Below, one piece after another: positions 1 through 8,492 of a stretch of 64,000 bases of DNA (positions are counted from its first letter, which is position 1; the number at the start of each line of letters is the position of its first letter). The DNA lies in contig JAKLHY010000019.1 of NCBI GenBank assembly GCA_022709905.1, forward strand, positions 1 through 64,000, written 5' to 3'. Below the pieces are notes generated by a model that searched no databases, was not told the DNA's origin, and was given only the letters and a program-made list of their open reading frames with translations. Source of the DNA: Verrucomicrobiota bacterium. GTDB lineage: Bacteria; Verrucomicrobiota; Verrucomicrobiia; Limisphaerales; UBA1319. Both the position numbers and the translations under genes were made by a program.

Positions 1-264
1 TTATAAAAGCCATCGGGTAACACTCCTTTTGGCACAACGAATCCCAATCTCGGGTAACAGTTACTTCTGGCGCACGGGGCTTGATGCCCCTCTCGCGTCC
101 GACCGGAGCGCGCAATTTAGTCCGCCTCGGGATCGCTGGCAGACCGAAGTCCGCAGTCCAAGACGGGACAGGGTGACAGCCGATTGCCCTCCTCCCGAGA
201 TCCTCCTATGTTTAACGCCCATGCCAACCGTATTTCAGATTTGAGATTAAGCCAGGGTGGCGGC
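1..264. other. Left-edge non-coding stretch
   Basis: No convincing gene is seen here. The decanucleotide TCGGGTAACA occurs twice, near positions 13-22 and 51-60, which is a short direct repeat of unknown meaning. The region lies downstream of mntP on the minus strand, so it cannot hold that gene's leader. No terminator hairpin with a T tract was found. Confidence 0.5.
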
Positions 265-834
265 TTATTGAAAGGCGTGGGTGAAAAGAATGCGGAGGCC
301 GATCAGCACCAGGAAAGCGCCTCCCATGATTTCCGCTCGATGGCCGATTTTGCGTCCCAGCCGATTCCCCAATTCGACTCCGATAAAGGAGAGCAGGGCG
401 GTCACCAGTCCGATCACGACGCTGGGATACCAGATGTTGACCTGCAGCATGGCGAGGCTGAATCCGACGGCGAGGGCGTCGATGCTCGTGGCGACGCTGA
501 GTCCCACCAGGCTCCATCCCCGAGTAGGATCCGAAGGGGCGGGGGAGGTTGGATTCCGTTCGCCCCGTAGACCCGAGAGGATCATCTTTCCGCCGACATA
601 CGCGAGCAGAATAAACGCCACCCAGTGATCAAAGGCTTCGATGGCCTGGGCCAGCCGGATGCCGAGATACCATCCGGTCACGGGCATCAGGAACTGGAAG
701 AGGCCGAAGTGAAACCACAGCCGGAAGGCGGGTCTCAGACCTTTGACATGGCCCTGGATTGCGACACCGATGGACACGGCAAAGGCGTCCATTGCGAGGC
801 CGACAGCCAGGAACAGGATGTCCAGGAGGCTCAC
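265..834 (-). CDS. mntP: Manganese efflux pump MntP
   Basis: This 189-residue inner-membrane protein should export Mn(II). The family consists of six-helix proteins made of two related three-helix halves. Both halves carry the expected membrane aspartate motif: M-D-A-F-A-V with D16 and S-I-D-A-L-A-V with D119. Length matches MntP/YebN. The start follows the upstream gene by 44 bp on the same strand, so the two may be co-transcribed. mntP is often preceded by a yybP-ykoY Mn riboswitch in other bacteria, but the short upstream gap leaves no room for one here, so any such control would have to act upstream of the neighbouring gene. Confidence 0.93.
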   Translation of the reverse strand: MSLLDILFLAVGLAMDAFAVSIGVAIQGHVKGLRPAFRLWFHFGLFQFLMPVTGWYLGIRLAQAIEAFDHWVAFILLAYVGGKMILSGLRGERNPTSPAPSDPTRGWSLVGLSVATSIDALAVGFSLAMLQVNIWYPSVVIGLVTALLSFIGVELGNRLGRKIGHRAEIMGGAFLVLIGLRILFTHAFQ

Positions 835-877
835 GCTTGCGGACAGTCAGGCGCCATCGGATCCCATGGAACAGCTT

Positions 878-2050
878 TCACCAGGTTTCCGCGCGTTCGA
901 GGAATTCGACGCGCAACGGGACAGATATCTTGCGGCCGCTTCTGGATTGGAGAACCACGGATTCGTGGCCCGGGTCCGATTCAATGCTCGCCACGTGATC
1001 AAAGCCGGCCGGGATGGCTGCGACGGCCATAATGTAGGGCACCCGCAATGGCTGGCGGGCATTCAGTTGCAGAACGGTTGGATGTCCCTGATCCGCCAGG
1101 GGATTCGGGCGAGCGGATTCGTTCAGGCCAAAGGCGAAATATGCGGTGACCTCCTCGAGGCCCATTACCGCCGTATGCCGGCCATTCCAGGGCGGATAAT
1201 GCCGTCCGCCATTCGAGATCCAGAAGATCGTTTCCCGCAGGATTCGCGGATCCTTGAGTGCGAACCAGACGTAACGCTGTTTGGGAAATGCGACGGCTGT
1301 CCAGGCAAAGGGGACATTGACATCGTTGACCAGGAGGACGAGGTCCTCGAACCCGGCTCGGGCGGGGTACCGGCTGAGATCGGCCGTCTCGCCGGTGATC
1401 GTTGGGACTTGGTCCAGGGATTCGAATGCCGCGCCGGGTTTCAAAAAAGAGTATCCGCGTTGCGCGGGCAGTTCGAAGGCTCCTGGGAACACCTGGCCGG
1501 TGACAAATCGACTGGTCGAGACGAGCCCGCTGCCGGGTTCCTCGGGGAACTTCAGCATGGCATGATGGCCAAGATCCATGGGCCCGCGCATGCCTGAAAT
1601 CACGTGTTCACAATAGACCGCGGGATGACCCCGGACCAAGTTGATGCGTTTATCCACGTGTCCCCGGCGGATTTTTGTGGCCAGCTGCAGGTGCAGGGAA
1701 CATCGGTCCTGGGATTCCTCCTGGGCCACCAGTTTCCACGGGTTATTGGCTGTTTCGCCGTGGACCGGATGCTGTTCGCCGCGGTAAGGACGGCTGTTAC
1801 CGCCAAAAGGCATGCAGAAAAAATCCCCCCGCAGGACCTTCAGAATGGCCGGCAGCTTGGGATCTGTTTTTTCCTCGGCCCAGGGGGCGATGGAGAACGG
1901 CTGGATGGTTCGTCCCGAAATCCGGAAATTCACGGGGCCCAAATGTCCGCCGAGTTCAGTGACGAAGGCTTCGACCTGGGCGGAGGCCAATCGCCACGAG
2001 GATTGGCCATAAACCAGTTTTTTTCCTGTTTTGCGGTTTTGGTTTTTCAT
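878..2050 (-). CDS. Galactose mutarotase-like (aldose 1-epimerase-fold) protein, function unknown
   Basis: A 390-residue protein without an obvious signal peptide. The central part (roughly residues 85-110) has a G-E-Q-H-P-V-H-G-E motif like the first conserved histidine region of aldose 1-epimerases. Later segments with conserved H, E and hydrophobic beta-strand patterning fit the same carbohydrate-binding fold. An in-frame ATG exists five codons upstream at 2065, but the ATG at 2050 has GGAG nine bases before it and is preferred. It may epimerise or bind a sugar. I cannot name a substrate. The assignment rests on fold-like motifs only; DUF4432-type proteins are an alternative label. Confidence 0.6.
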   Translation of the reverse strand: MKNQNRKTGKKLVYGQSSWRLASAQVEAFVTELGGHLGPVNFRISGRTIQPFSIAPWAEEKTDPKLPAILKVLRGDFFCMPFGGNSRPYRGEQHPVHGETANNPWKLVAQEESQDRCSLHLQLATKIRRGHVDKRINLVRGHPAVYCEHVISGMRGPMDLGHHAMLKFPEEPGSGLVSTSRFVTGQVFPGAFELPAQRGYSFLKPGAAFESLDQVPTITGETADLSRYPARAGFEDLVLLVNDVNVPFAWTAVAFPKQRYVWFALKDPRILRETIFWISNGGRHYPPWNGRHTAVMGLEEVTAYFAFGLNESARPNPLADQGHPTVLQLNARQPLRVPYIMAVAAIPAGFDHVASIESDPGHESVVLQSRSGRKISVPLRVEFLERAETW

Positions 2051-2166
2051 AGAAAAACGCTCCATTGGACATGTTAGTTTCGAGTGCGTAGACCTTGCGG
2101 TATTCGGAGAGGCTTTTCAATCCCGGAATAGCCGCCCGAAAACCGCAAATTAACGGCTTGGAATTT

Positions 2167-2200
2167 GTGCAAAAACAACTTCCGGAATTTATTTTTGCAC
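2167..2200. repeat. 34-bp palindrome; collapsed copy of the 41.6-kb inverted-terminus element
   Basis: Left arm GTGCAAAAACAACTTCC is followed at once by right arm GGAATTTATTTTTGCAC. The two arms are inverse complements apart from two positions. The same arm sequence forms the termini of the 273-bp element at 41614-41886 and occurs as a single copy at 12825-12844. Here the two termini abut with no interior. Confidence 0.8.
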
Positions 2201-2255
2201 AGTTCGACCCCGCGGATCCAGCGGACGGCTGGCATCACGCAAGCCCCGCGTTGGT

Positions 2256-3794
2256 TTATCGGGAATTGGCTATTCGAATGCTAGCGATTCTGTAGAAACC
2301 GTCGGGATCGCGAACTGTGGTTTTCAGTCCAAATTCGACGGGGCGTTGCTGGCCCGGGCGCACATCGAACAGCCCGAGGGCCAACTCGTAGCGACCGGAT
2401 TTCAGATCGGCGGGCAACGCGAACTCATAGCGGGAGGAAACCGGCGGCCCGGGCAGCCAGGCGCGGCAATCCCTGGTCAGCACACGGACGAGATTGGTTT
2501 CTTTGGACGAGAGTTTCGCACGGAGTTCGTAAGGGGCGTAGGGCGGCGCGACTCCGCGGTTTTGGATGCGCACCGTGAGGGAGAGAGGCATTCCGGCGAC
2601 CGGTTCGTCCGGCAATTCAATGGCGATCGGGAAGAGCCAGTAGCCGCATCGGTTCAGGAGTTCCCGGGTCAACTCGGGATTGTCCGCGAGCCATTCGTGG
2701 GCATAGCCATGATAGCCGACGTAGGTGGCATGGAGGAGTTGGAGGGCGCCCCGGAAATAATCAGGACCTTTTTTGCCCTTGCCAAATTTGGCGACCAGGG
2801 AATCCGGGCGGCCATCCCAATTCCCCAGCTTTTTGATCGCGCTGTAATGTTCCAACTCGAACACAGTGGGGGTTTTCAAGTAGGCCTCGGCAAAGAACTC
2901 CGGGCTACGGACGGTGCAGGTGTCGCTGACGCCCTCCAGGTATCCATTGACGAGGATGCTGTCGTCGCGGTAGCTGATGCCGTGGGTCAGCACGTAGCGA
3001 TGCAGGGCCTGCCGTTCTGCCGGATTGGAGAGGGCGTAGACAAAGTCGTCCGAGATCACCAGAGGGGCGTGTTTAAAATGCTTCAAATGAAGATCGATAT
3101 GTTTTTTGCGAGCCTCGAAGCCGCATTCCGTGCGGCTTCCGGCCCAGGTATGGCCTTCGCCCCAGTCGCCGATGCTGCCGATGTCCACGTATCGCACCCA
3201 GGGTTGGCGGTCGTATCGCGCGGCGAACGCCTCGAGAAAGCGATCGAGCTTGGCGAGGAAGGTGGGGTCGTCGAACCCGGGTTCCCAGGGCCCCTCAGGG
3301 CCGGTGGTTTTTCCCATTCGGTAGTATCCGCCGCGTGCCCCGGCTTCCATGACCCAGCGGGGAGTGGCATATTGCTGTTCGATACGGTCCGTGCTGGTTT
3401 CTTTGCAGCTGATGCGAAAAGCGATGCCGAGTCCATGCGCGGTCCACTTGTCGATGTGCTGGTCAATCGGTTTCCAGTCGAACTGCCCTTCTTTCGGTTC
3501 GAGGTAAGCCCAGGCGAGACGGAGGTAGAGGTGATCCATGCCGGGGAATTTTAGCAGGTCGGCATCGTGGGCGATGGCGTATTTATCGGGGTGATTGTCT
3601 GGATAATGGTGATACCAGCCTTTGTGCGGATTGAGCAAAAGCCGGTTGGTGTCGTGGAGAGAGGTCAGGTCGAAAACCGTGACGGATTGTTCCGCCTGTG
3701 CGGCGAAGGCTTGCAGGGGACTGCAGAGGAGGGCCAGGAGGATCGAGGAGATCAGTCTCCGAGGCAGAGGCCAGTCATACTGGAGGGTATTCAT
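2256..3794 (-). CDS. Secreted DUF4832-type protein (GH-like barrel plus C-terminal beta domain)
   Basis: A 512-residue protein with an N-terminal signal peptide (hydrophobic residues about 13-32). It contains N-P-x-K-G-W-Y, R-L-x-W-A-Y-L-E-P-x-E-G and a W-x-R-Y-V-D-I-G-S-x-G-D-W-G-E-G-H motif around residues 200-218, typical of DUF4832 proteins, which resemble beta-galactosidase-type TIM barrels. The E-G in that motif is a plausible catalytic acid. The C-terminal 130 residues look like a beta-sandwich. The start codon overlaps the stop of the upstream haem-propeller gene (ATGA), so it is translationally coupled as the last gene of a three-gene set. The substrate is presumably a glycan, inferred only from fold. 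Confidence 0.75.
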   Translation of the reverse strand: MNTLQYDWPLPRRLISSILLALLCSPLQAFAAQAEQSVTVFDLTSLHDTNRLLLNPHKGWYHHYPDNHPDKYAIAHDADLLKFPGMDHLYLRLAWAYLEPKEGQFDWKPIDQHIDKWTAHGLGIAFRISCKETSTDRIEQQYATPRWVMEAGARGGYYRMGKTTGPEGPWEPGFDDPTFLAKLDRFLEAFAARYDRQPWVRYVDIGSIGDWGEGHTWAGSRTECGFEARKKHIDLHLKHFKHAPLVISDDFVYALSNPAERQALHRYVLTHGISYRDDSILVNGYLEGVSDTCTVRSPEFFAEAYLKTPTVFELEHYSAIKKLGNWDGRPDSLVAKFGKGKKGPDYFRGALQLLHATYVGYHGYAHEWLADNPELTRELLNRCGYWLFPIAIELPDEPVAGMPLSLTVRIQNRGVAPPYAPYELRAKLSSKETNLVRVLTRDCRAWLPGPPVSSRYEFALPADLKSGRYELALGLFDVRPGQQRPVEFGLKTTVRDPDGFYRIASIRIANSR

Positions 3795-6118
3795 TGGACT
3801 CGCGGGGGCGGGATGGCTTCGCCGTTTTGTTGGGCCAGTTGTTCGGGGGCCGAATAAGCGCCATAGAACGGGGCGTTGGCATCGAGCCAGAGGTAGAGTC
3901 GCCGACGGTCGGAATCCGGGAGTTGGAGGGCGGCGTGGGTGGGATTGTCCAGGATTTGGGAGAGGGGGCTTTCATCGGCGCCGCAGTGGCCGGGGCGGGT
4001 GGTGGTTTGGCTGATGGAGGCGTCGCCCCACTCGTGCCAGCGGACAAATCGTTTCAGGCTCAAGTAGGATTGGGTGAAAGTTTGAGTGGGTTTGCCGGTC
4101 AGACTAGGGATGGATTTGTCCTTGTCCAGGGAGCCGTCGTGACAACGGATGCAATGGCGGTCCAGGACAGGCTGCACCAACCGGGGGTAGCTGAGCGGCC
4201 CACTGCCGTCGGGGCCTGCCGCGAGACGGGAGGCCGGCCTTGTGGAGGCGATGGGGGTTTGGAGGCTGGCTGTGGTGCCGGAAGGTTCGTGGCAGCCCAC
4301 GCAACCGCGGCGTTCTCCGGGCTGCAGGTAGGTGATGCTCCGCATGTTTTGAACGGCGCGGCCGGTGTCGTCGACGATCTGGAAATAGAGCGGTTTCCGG
4401 GCGGGAGCACGAAAGCGCACGGAGCCATCCGCTTCCACGGGCACGGTCCCGAGCAGGAGTCGGGCGCTTTCAGCGTTGGCGTAGCCGAGGCGGGGTTGGT
4501 TGGCGACGTGCGGTGGAGTCTTGGGAAGAATCTGGAAGACGCGCAATTCGCGGATTCGTCTGCCTGCGGGCAATGGTAACAGGCTTTTCCGAACGTCCTG
4601 AACCAGAAATTCGCCTTCATCGCCGAGATCGGAATTCAGCATGCTGGGGAGAGAGGGCGGGGTGGGGCGAGGGGCGAGGGGAATGGGATACATGGCGGAG
4701 GCGGAAGGATCGCGATAGAGCAGTTCGAGGTTGCCCCAACGGTCGAAATAATAAAGGCCGGTCCGGGTATCATTTTTTTCACCGCTGCTCATGCCCGGCA
4801 GGGGATCGAGGCTGAAAGCGACGAGAAAATGGTCCTCGGACAGCGGCCACGGGCTATGGAAATAGCTTTTGGGCCAGCCGTCAGCCTCGGGGAAGCAAAT
4901 TTCGGGTGTGAGGCGCTCGATGGAGTCCAGAGAGTCTTCGCCTGTATCCGGTTCGAGGGATACCCGCCTTGGATCGACGAGGACCAGCGAGCCGCCAACG
5001 TCGGCGTGATGAGCGCCCGCCACAAAAAGGATTTTGTGCGAGCCCGGGATGGCCCGAGGCTGGTAGCAGGCGTTGATGCGGGTGGTGTAATTGCCAAAAA
5101 GAGATATAGGATTGGATCCGTCCGGATTGCTGATCCAGAGCCCGTGGTAGTTGGCCGCGGACCGATCGACATAATCCCAGCGGACATAGAGGATGCGCCC
5201 GTCATGAAGCACCCAGGGATGCCACTCATTGGTTTCGTGCCAGGAAAGAGTCTGGATCTGATCCCCGTCCGCGTTCATGCGATGCAACGTATAGGTGGGG
5301 AGGGGTTCCCAGGGATTGTGACAACGCCCGAAACCGCCCCGTCGTGTCGAGATGAACGCGAGTCCGCCGTCGGGCAAAGGGCAGGGATCGAAGTCGTCCT
5401 CGCAACCGCCGGTTAAGGGGCGCAAGGCCGAGCCGTCGTCACGGACCGCGTAAAGATGGAAACATCGACGTTCCGGAGAATAGAAATCCGTCTTGGCCGG
5501 GGCGCGTTCCGCAAAGGCAAAGTAGATGGTGCGGGCATCGTAGGACAGGGCCAGCGTTGTGAAGTTGCCCCGGGGCAGGCGGTCCCCGATCAGGTCTCGG
5601 GTTTTGAAGGATCGGCCCGGTTGTTCCAGAACATAAACGCCTCCTCCGGCGATATCCGCATAATCATAATAATACCCGAGGTATTCATGCAGCATCTGGC
5701 AGACGAAACGCTGGCGTTTCATGAAGACCAGAGGTTGGCCGGCAAAGAGGGGATTGCGCAATGCCGCTTTGCGCGAGACCCATCGTGTTTTAAGGTAAAG
5801 GACCGAGCGGTTGGATTCGTTGAGGGAATCGAGGGTTTTGGACTCTCGAAGAAGGTTTTCGAGGGCCTCCATGTCGGCACTCCAATCCGTCGAGGGAAAT
5901 CGGGCGCGCAAATTCTCCAGGAGATGTTCGGTTCGCTGGAGCGCCGCCTGGATGCTTTGAGGTTGATGGGGTTGCCGGTTCAGGCGCCGTTCCTGGGTCT
6001 GCCAGTCTTTTTCGATTTCCGCCCGGAAGCCGGGTTCTGGCGCGGCATCCGTGGACCCGAGAGTCGCCAGCGCCAGCAGGAGAGCAACGGCATTTGCCTT
6101 CAGAGCCCAATAGCTCAT
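3791..6118 (-). CDS. Exported beta-propeller protein with two c-type haem motifs (hydrazine-synthase alpha-like middle domain)
   Basis: A 775-residue exported protein with a signal peptide at residues 1-26. Residues about 200-560 carry WD40/TolB-like propeller blades (repeated D-G-S, D-D-F-D-P and S-T-R-R-G-G-F patterns) like the large HZS-alpha-related family of Planctomycetes and Verrucomicrobia. The C-terminal quarter has two CxxCH haem sites, CVGCH (606-610) and CIRCH (656-660), suggesting a dihaem cytochrome domain in the periplasm. Start overlaps the upstream aldo/keto reductase stop (ATGA) and its own stop overlaps the DUF4832 start. Most relatives are not hydrazine synthases, so the role is unknown; electron transfer to or from a sugar or lipid substrate is only a guess. 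A longer upstream extension of the frame lies within the reductase gene and was rejected. Confidence 0.78.
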   Translation of the reverse strand: MSYWALKANAVALLLALATLGSTDAAPEPGFRAEIEKDWQTQERRLNRQPHQPQSIQAALQRTEHLLENLRARFPSTDWSADMEALENLLRESKTLDSLNESNRSVLYLKTRWVSRKAALRNPLFAGQPLVFMKRQRFVCQMLHEYLGYYYDYADIAGGGVYVLEQPGRSFKTRDLIGDRLPRGNFTTLALSYDARTIYFAFAERAPAKTDFYSPERRCFHLYAVRDDGSALRPLTGGCEDDFDPCPLPDGGLAFISTRRGGFGRCHNPWEPLPTYTLHRMNADGDQIQTLSWHETNEWHPWVLHDGRILYVRWDYVDRSAANYHGLWISNPDGSNPISLFGNYTTRINACYQPRAIPGSHKILFVAGAHHADVGGSLVLVDPRRVSLEPDTGEDSLDSIERLTPEICFPEADGWPKSYFHSPWPLSEDHFLVAFSLDPLPGMSSGEKNDTRTGLYYFDRWGNLELLYRDPSASAMYPIPLAPRPTPPSLPSMLNSDLGDEGEFLVQDVRKSLLPLPAGRRIRELRVFQILPKTPPHVANQPRLGYANAESARLLLGTVPVEADGSVRFRAPARKPLYFQIVDDTGRAVQNMRSITYLQPGERRGCVGCHEPSGTTASLQTPIASTRPASRLAAGPDGSGPLSYPRLVQPVLDRHCIRCHDGSLDKDKSIPSLTGKPTQTFTQSYLSLKRFVRWHEWGDASISQTTTRPGHCGADESPLSQILDNPTHAALQLPDSDRRRLYLWLDANAPFYGAYSAPEQLAQQNGEAIPPPRVQ

Positions 6119-7137
6119 GTGGAAAGGGAGGGTTGGCCTAGGGCTTCGACGTCGCGGCGCATCCGTTCCAGGTCGGCGGGGGACAGCTTGAGATTGGCCG
6201 CTTTGGCATTTTCCTCGACCTGTTGTGGGGTGCGACCTCCGGCGAGCACATGGGTCACACCGGGTTGGGCGGCGGTCCAGGCAATGACCAATTGGGCCAA
6301 CGTGCAATCGTATTGGTCGGTCAGATCGTGCCATCGGGCGAGAAGGTCGATGACGCGTTTTCGATTCGAGAGCAGGAACCAGGGATTCCAGGCGGCGTTG
6401 CTGCGGAACTCGTCGGGATGAAAGACGCGGTCCATGCCGACTTTTCCGGTCAACAGGCCCTGCTCCAGCGACATGTAAGTCAGGGTGGCGATTTCGTTGC
6501 GGGCGCAGTAGGGCAGGAGTTCTTTCTCGGGATCGCGATACAGCATCGAGTAACGCAACTGGTCGCTGGCTACCTCGCCGTGAGCGCAATTCTCCTTCAG
6601 TTCCTCGAGAGAGACATTGGAGACGCCGATCGCGCGGATTTTGCCCTCGGTTCTGAGGGCCATCAGGCAGGCCATGGTGTCGGCGATTGCCGTTTGGTCC
6701 GGGGGAACCGAAGGCCAATGGGTTTGATAGAGGTCGATGCAGTCGGTGCCCAGGCGCCGCAAGCTCCGATCGACCTCGATCCGGATCGTGTCGGGTCTCA
6801 GGCTGCGTCGAACAGGGCGGCCATCGAACTGGGCGAAGAACGATCCCCGCTCATCGTCCCACCAGAGACCGCATTTGGTGGCGACCAGGACCTGATCGCG
6901 CCGGCCTCGGATGGCTTGGCCGACGACTTCTTCGCTCCGGCCAAAGCCGTAGGCCGGGGCGGTATCGATCAGGTTGATCCCGGCATCCAAAGCGGTCTGG
7001 ATGGCGCGGATGGATTCGCGGTCGTCAGGATTTGGACCCCAGACACTGCCGCCGCCCATAACCCAGGCGCCGAGACCGATGATCGAGGCATTAAGTTTGG
7101 TTGAGCCAATCGCTTGGTATCGCATGATTTTCACCAT
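6115..7137 (-). CDS. Aldo/keto reductase
   Basis: A 340-residue cytoplasmic oxidoreductase of the AKR superfamily, an NAD(P)H-dependent TIM barrel. The catalytic tetrad is visible: D in N-L-I-D-T-A, Y in A-Y-G-F-G-R-S-E, K in V-A-T-K-C-G, and H in Y-Q-T-H-W-P. The C-terminal nucleotide-binding stretch (A-G-G-R-T-P-Q-Q-V-E-E-N) is also present. First gene of the coupled trio with the haem-propeller and DUF4832 proteins. ATG at 7137 has AGGA eight bases upstream. A link to sugar or sugar-acid metabolism fits its neighbours but is not shown. Confidence 0.9.
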   Translation of the reverse strand: MVKIMRYQAIGSTKLNASIIGLGAWVMGGGSVWGPNPDDRESIRAIQTALDAGINLIDTAPAYGFGRSEEVVGQAIRGRRDQVLVATKCGLWWDDERGSFFAQFDGRPVRRSLRPDTIRIEVDRSLRRLGTDCIDLYQTHWPSVPPDQTAIADTMACLMALRTEGKIRAIGVSNVSLEELKENCAHGEVASDQLRYSMLYRDPEKELLPYCARNEIATLTYMSLEQGLLTGKVGMDRVFHPDEFRSNAAWNPWFLLSNRKRVIDLLARWHDLTDQYDCTLAQLVIAWTAAQPGVTHVLAGGRTPQQVEENAKAANLKLSPADLERMRRDVEALGQPSLST

Positions 7138-7259
7138 AATCCCGATCCTGCGGCTTCTGCAACAGGGTTTTTAAGCGGTCTTGCTCGACTGAAGGATTTG
7201 CAGTAGGCTTATTGAAATCAGGGCTTCTCGATAACAAAAAATCCGTCTCCAAGAATTTT

Positions 7260-8486
7260 ATGAAAGGAACGATACATTGGATGGCCGCTATTGCGGGTTG
7301 TGCGATGTTTTTCAACGCGGGCGTTGTTTGCGCTCAGGATTGGCCTCAGTGGCGCGGGCCCAACCGGGATGATGTGGCGCTTGGTTCCAAGACTCCCGAT
7401 GTATGGCCCGGTGAGCTGGCGCGGAAATGGAAAGTCACCGTAGGCCGGGGAGATGCCTCTCCCGCGCTGGTCGGCGACAAGCTCTTTGTGTTTGTGCGCG
7501 ACGGGAGCGCTGAAATGACCCTTTGCCTTGATGCCGCCAGTGGCAAGGAAATCTGGCGTGACCAATACCAGGCTCAAGCCTCGAACGAACCCATGGGACA
7601 ACACCCGGGACCGCGAAGCTCGCCGGCGGTTGCCAGTGGCAAAATCGTCGTCTACGGGGTGCGAGGCATGTTGTCCTGTCTGGACGCGACCACGGGCAAA
7701 GTGATTTGGAGAAAAGACAATGTTGCAGGGACATGGCCTCGGTTCTTTACCGCATCGTCGCCGCTGATTGCGGGAAACCTGTGCATTGCGCAGTTGGGCG
7801 GTGAGGAAAAGGGAGGCGTTGTGGCCTTTGATTTGTCCAACGGCGACGTGAAGTGGGAGTGGACCGATGATGGCACGGCATACGCCTCGCCCGTTCTGAT
7901 GACCGTGGAGGGAACTCAGATGGTGGTGGCCTTGACCTCGAAAAGAATCGTCGGCCTTCAGGTCACCGATGGAAAATTGGTTTGGGAATCGCCGTTTGCC
8001 CCGCAAGGCAGGGCGTATAACGCCGCTACGCCGATTATCAACGGTTCAATGGTCATTTTTGCCGGATCAGGACGTGGCGCCAAAGCGGTCAAAATCGAAA
8101 AGGCGGGCGATGGCTTTTCAGTGAAGGAACTCTGGAGTAATCCTGACAACGCGGTTCAATTCAATACGCCCATTCTCAAGAACGGCAGGATCTACGGGCT
8201 CTCGCAGAAGGGCGATCTCTTTTGCCTTGACGCCCAGGCCGGGAAAACACTTTGGACCTCACCCTTGGGCGGTCGTGATTTCGGGTCCATCATCGATGCG
8301 GGTTCCGTCCTCCTGGCCCTGACAGCCCAGGGCGAACTCACCGTGTTTGAGCCGAGCGATTCGGCCTTAAAAAAGCAGGTCAACTACAAGGTGTCTGACA
8401 CGGCGACCTACGCCCACCCGATCATTTCAAGCCATCGCATCTTCATTAAGGACCAGGATTCGATCGCGCTTTGGACAACCGAGTGA
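7260..8486 (+). CDS. Secreted PQQ-like (WD40) beta-propeller protein
   Basis: A 408-residue protein with a signal peptide ending near V-V-C-A-Q, followed by the D-W-P-Q-W-R-G-P motif that typically opens outer-membrane PQQ-like propeller proteins of this phylum. Repeated blades contain A-x-x-G-K-x-x-W (for example A-S-G-K-E-I-W and A-T-G-K-V-I-W), the structural tryptophan motif of quinoprotein propellers. There is no separate dehydrogenase or haem domain, so it may be a scaffold or binding protein (BamB-like fold) and need not bind PQQ. An upstream TTG at 7212 is open but the ATG at 7260 gives a clean signal peptide. It converges with the kinase gene 6 bp away. Confidence 0.82.
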   Translation: MKGTIHWMAAIAGCAMFFNAGVVCAQDWPQWRGPNRDDVALGSKTPDVWPGELARKWKVTVGRGDASPALVGDKLFVFVRDGSAEMTLCLDAASGKEIWRDQYQAQASNEPMGQHPGPRSSPAVASGKIVVYGVRGMLSCLDATTGKVIWRKDNVAGTWPRFFTASSPLIAGNLCIAQLGGEEKGGVVAFDLSNGDVKWEWTDDGTAYASPVLMTVEGTQMVVALTSKRIVGLQVTDGKLVWESPFAPQGRAYNAATPIINGSMVIFAGSGRGAKAVKIEKAGDGFSVKELWSNPDNAVQFNTPILKNGRIYGLSQKGDLFCLDAQAGKTLWTSPLGGRDFGSIIDAGSVLLALTAQGELTVFEPSDSALKKQVNYKVSDTATYAHPIISSHRIFIKDQDSIALWTTE

Positions 8487-8492
8487 TTTTTA

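Noticed and set aside
835..877. Possible yybP-ykoY Mn riboswitch before mntP
   Set aside because: Only 43 bp separate the genes, too short for the element.
743..1597. 284-codon plus-strand frame opposite the mutarotase-like gene
   Set aside because: Antisense shadow of a better-supported minus-strand gene; no domain pattern or ribosome site.
2346..3554. 402-codon plus-strand frame opposite the DUF4832 gene
   Set aside because: Produced by high third-position GC on the coding strand; lacks recognisable motifs.
3791..6718. 975-codon reading of the haem-propeller frame
   Set aside because: The first 200 codons lie inside the aldo/keto reductase gene; ATG 6118 with an ATGA overlap and signal peptide is the start.
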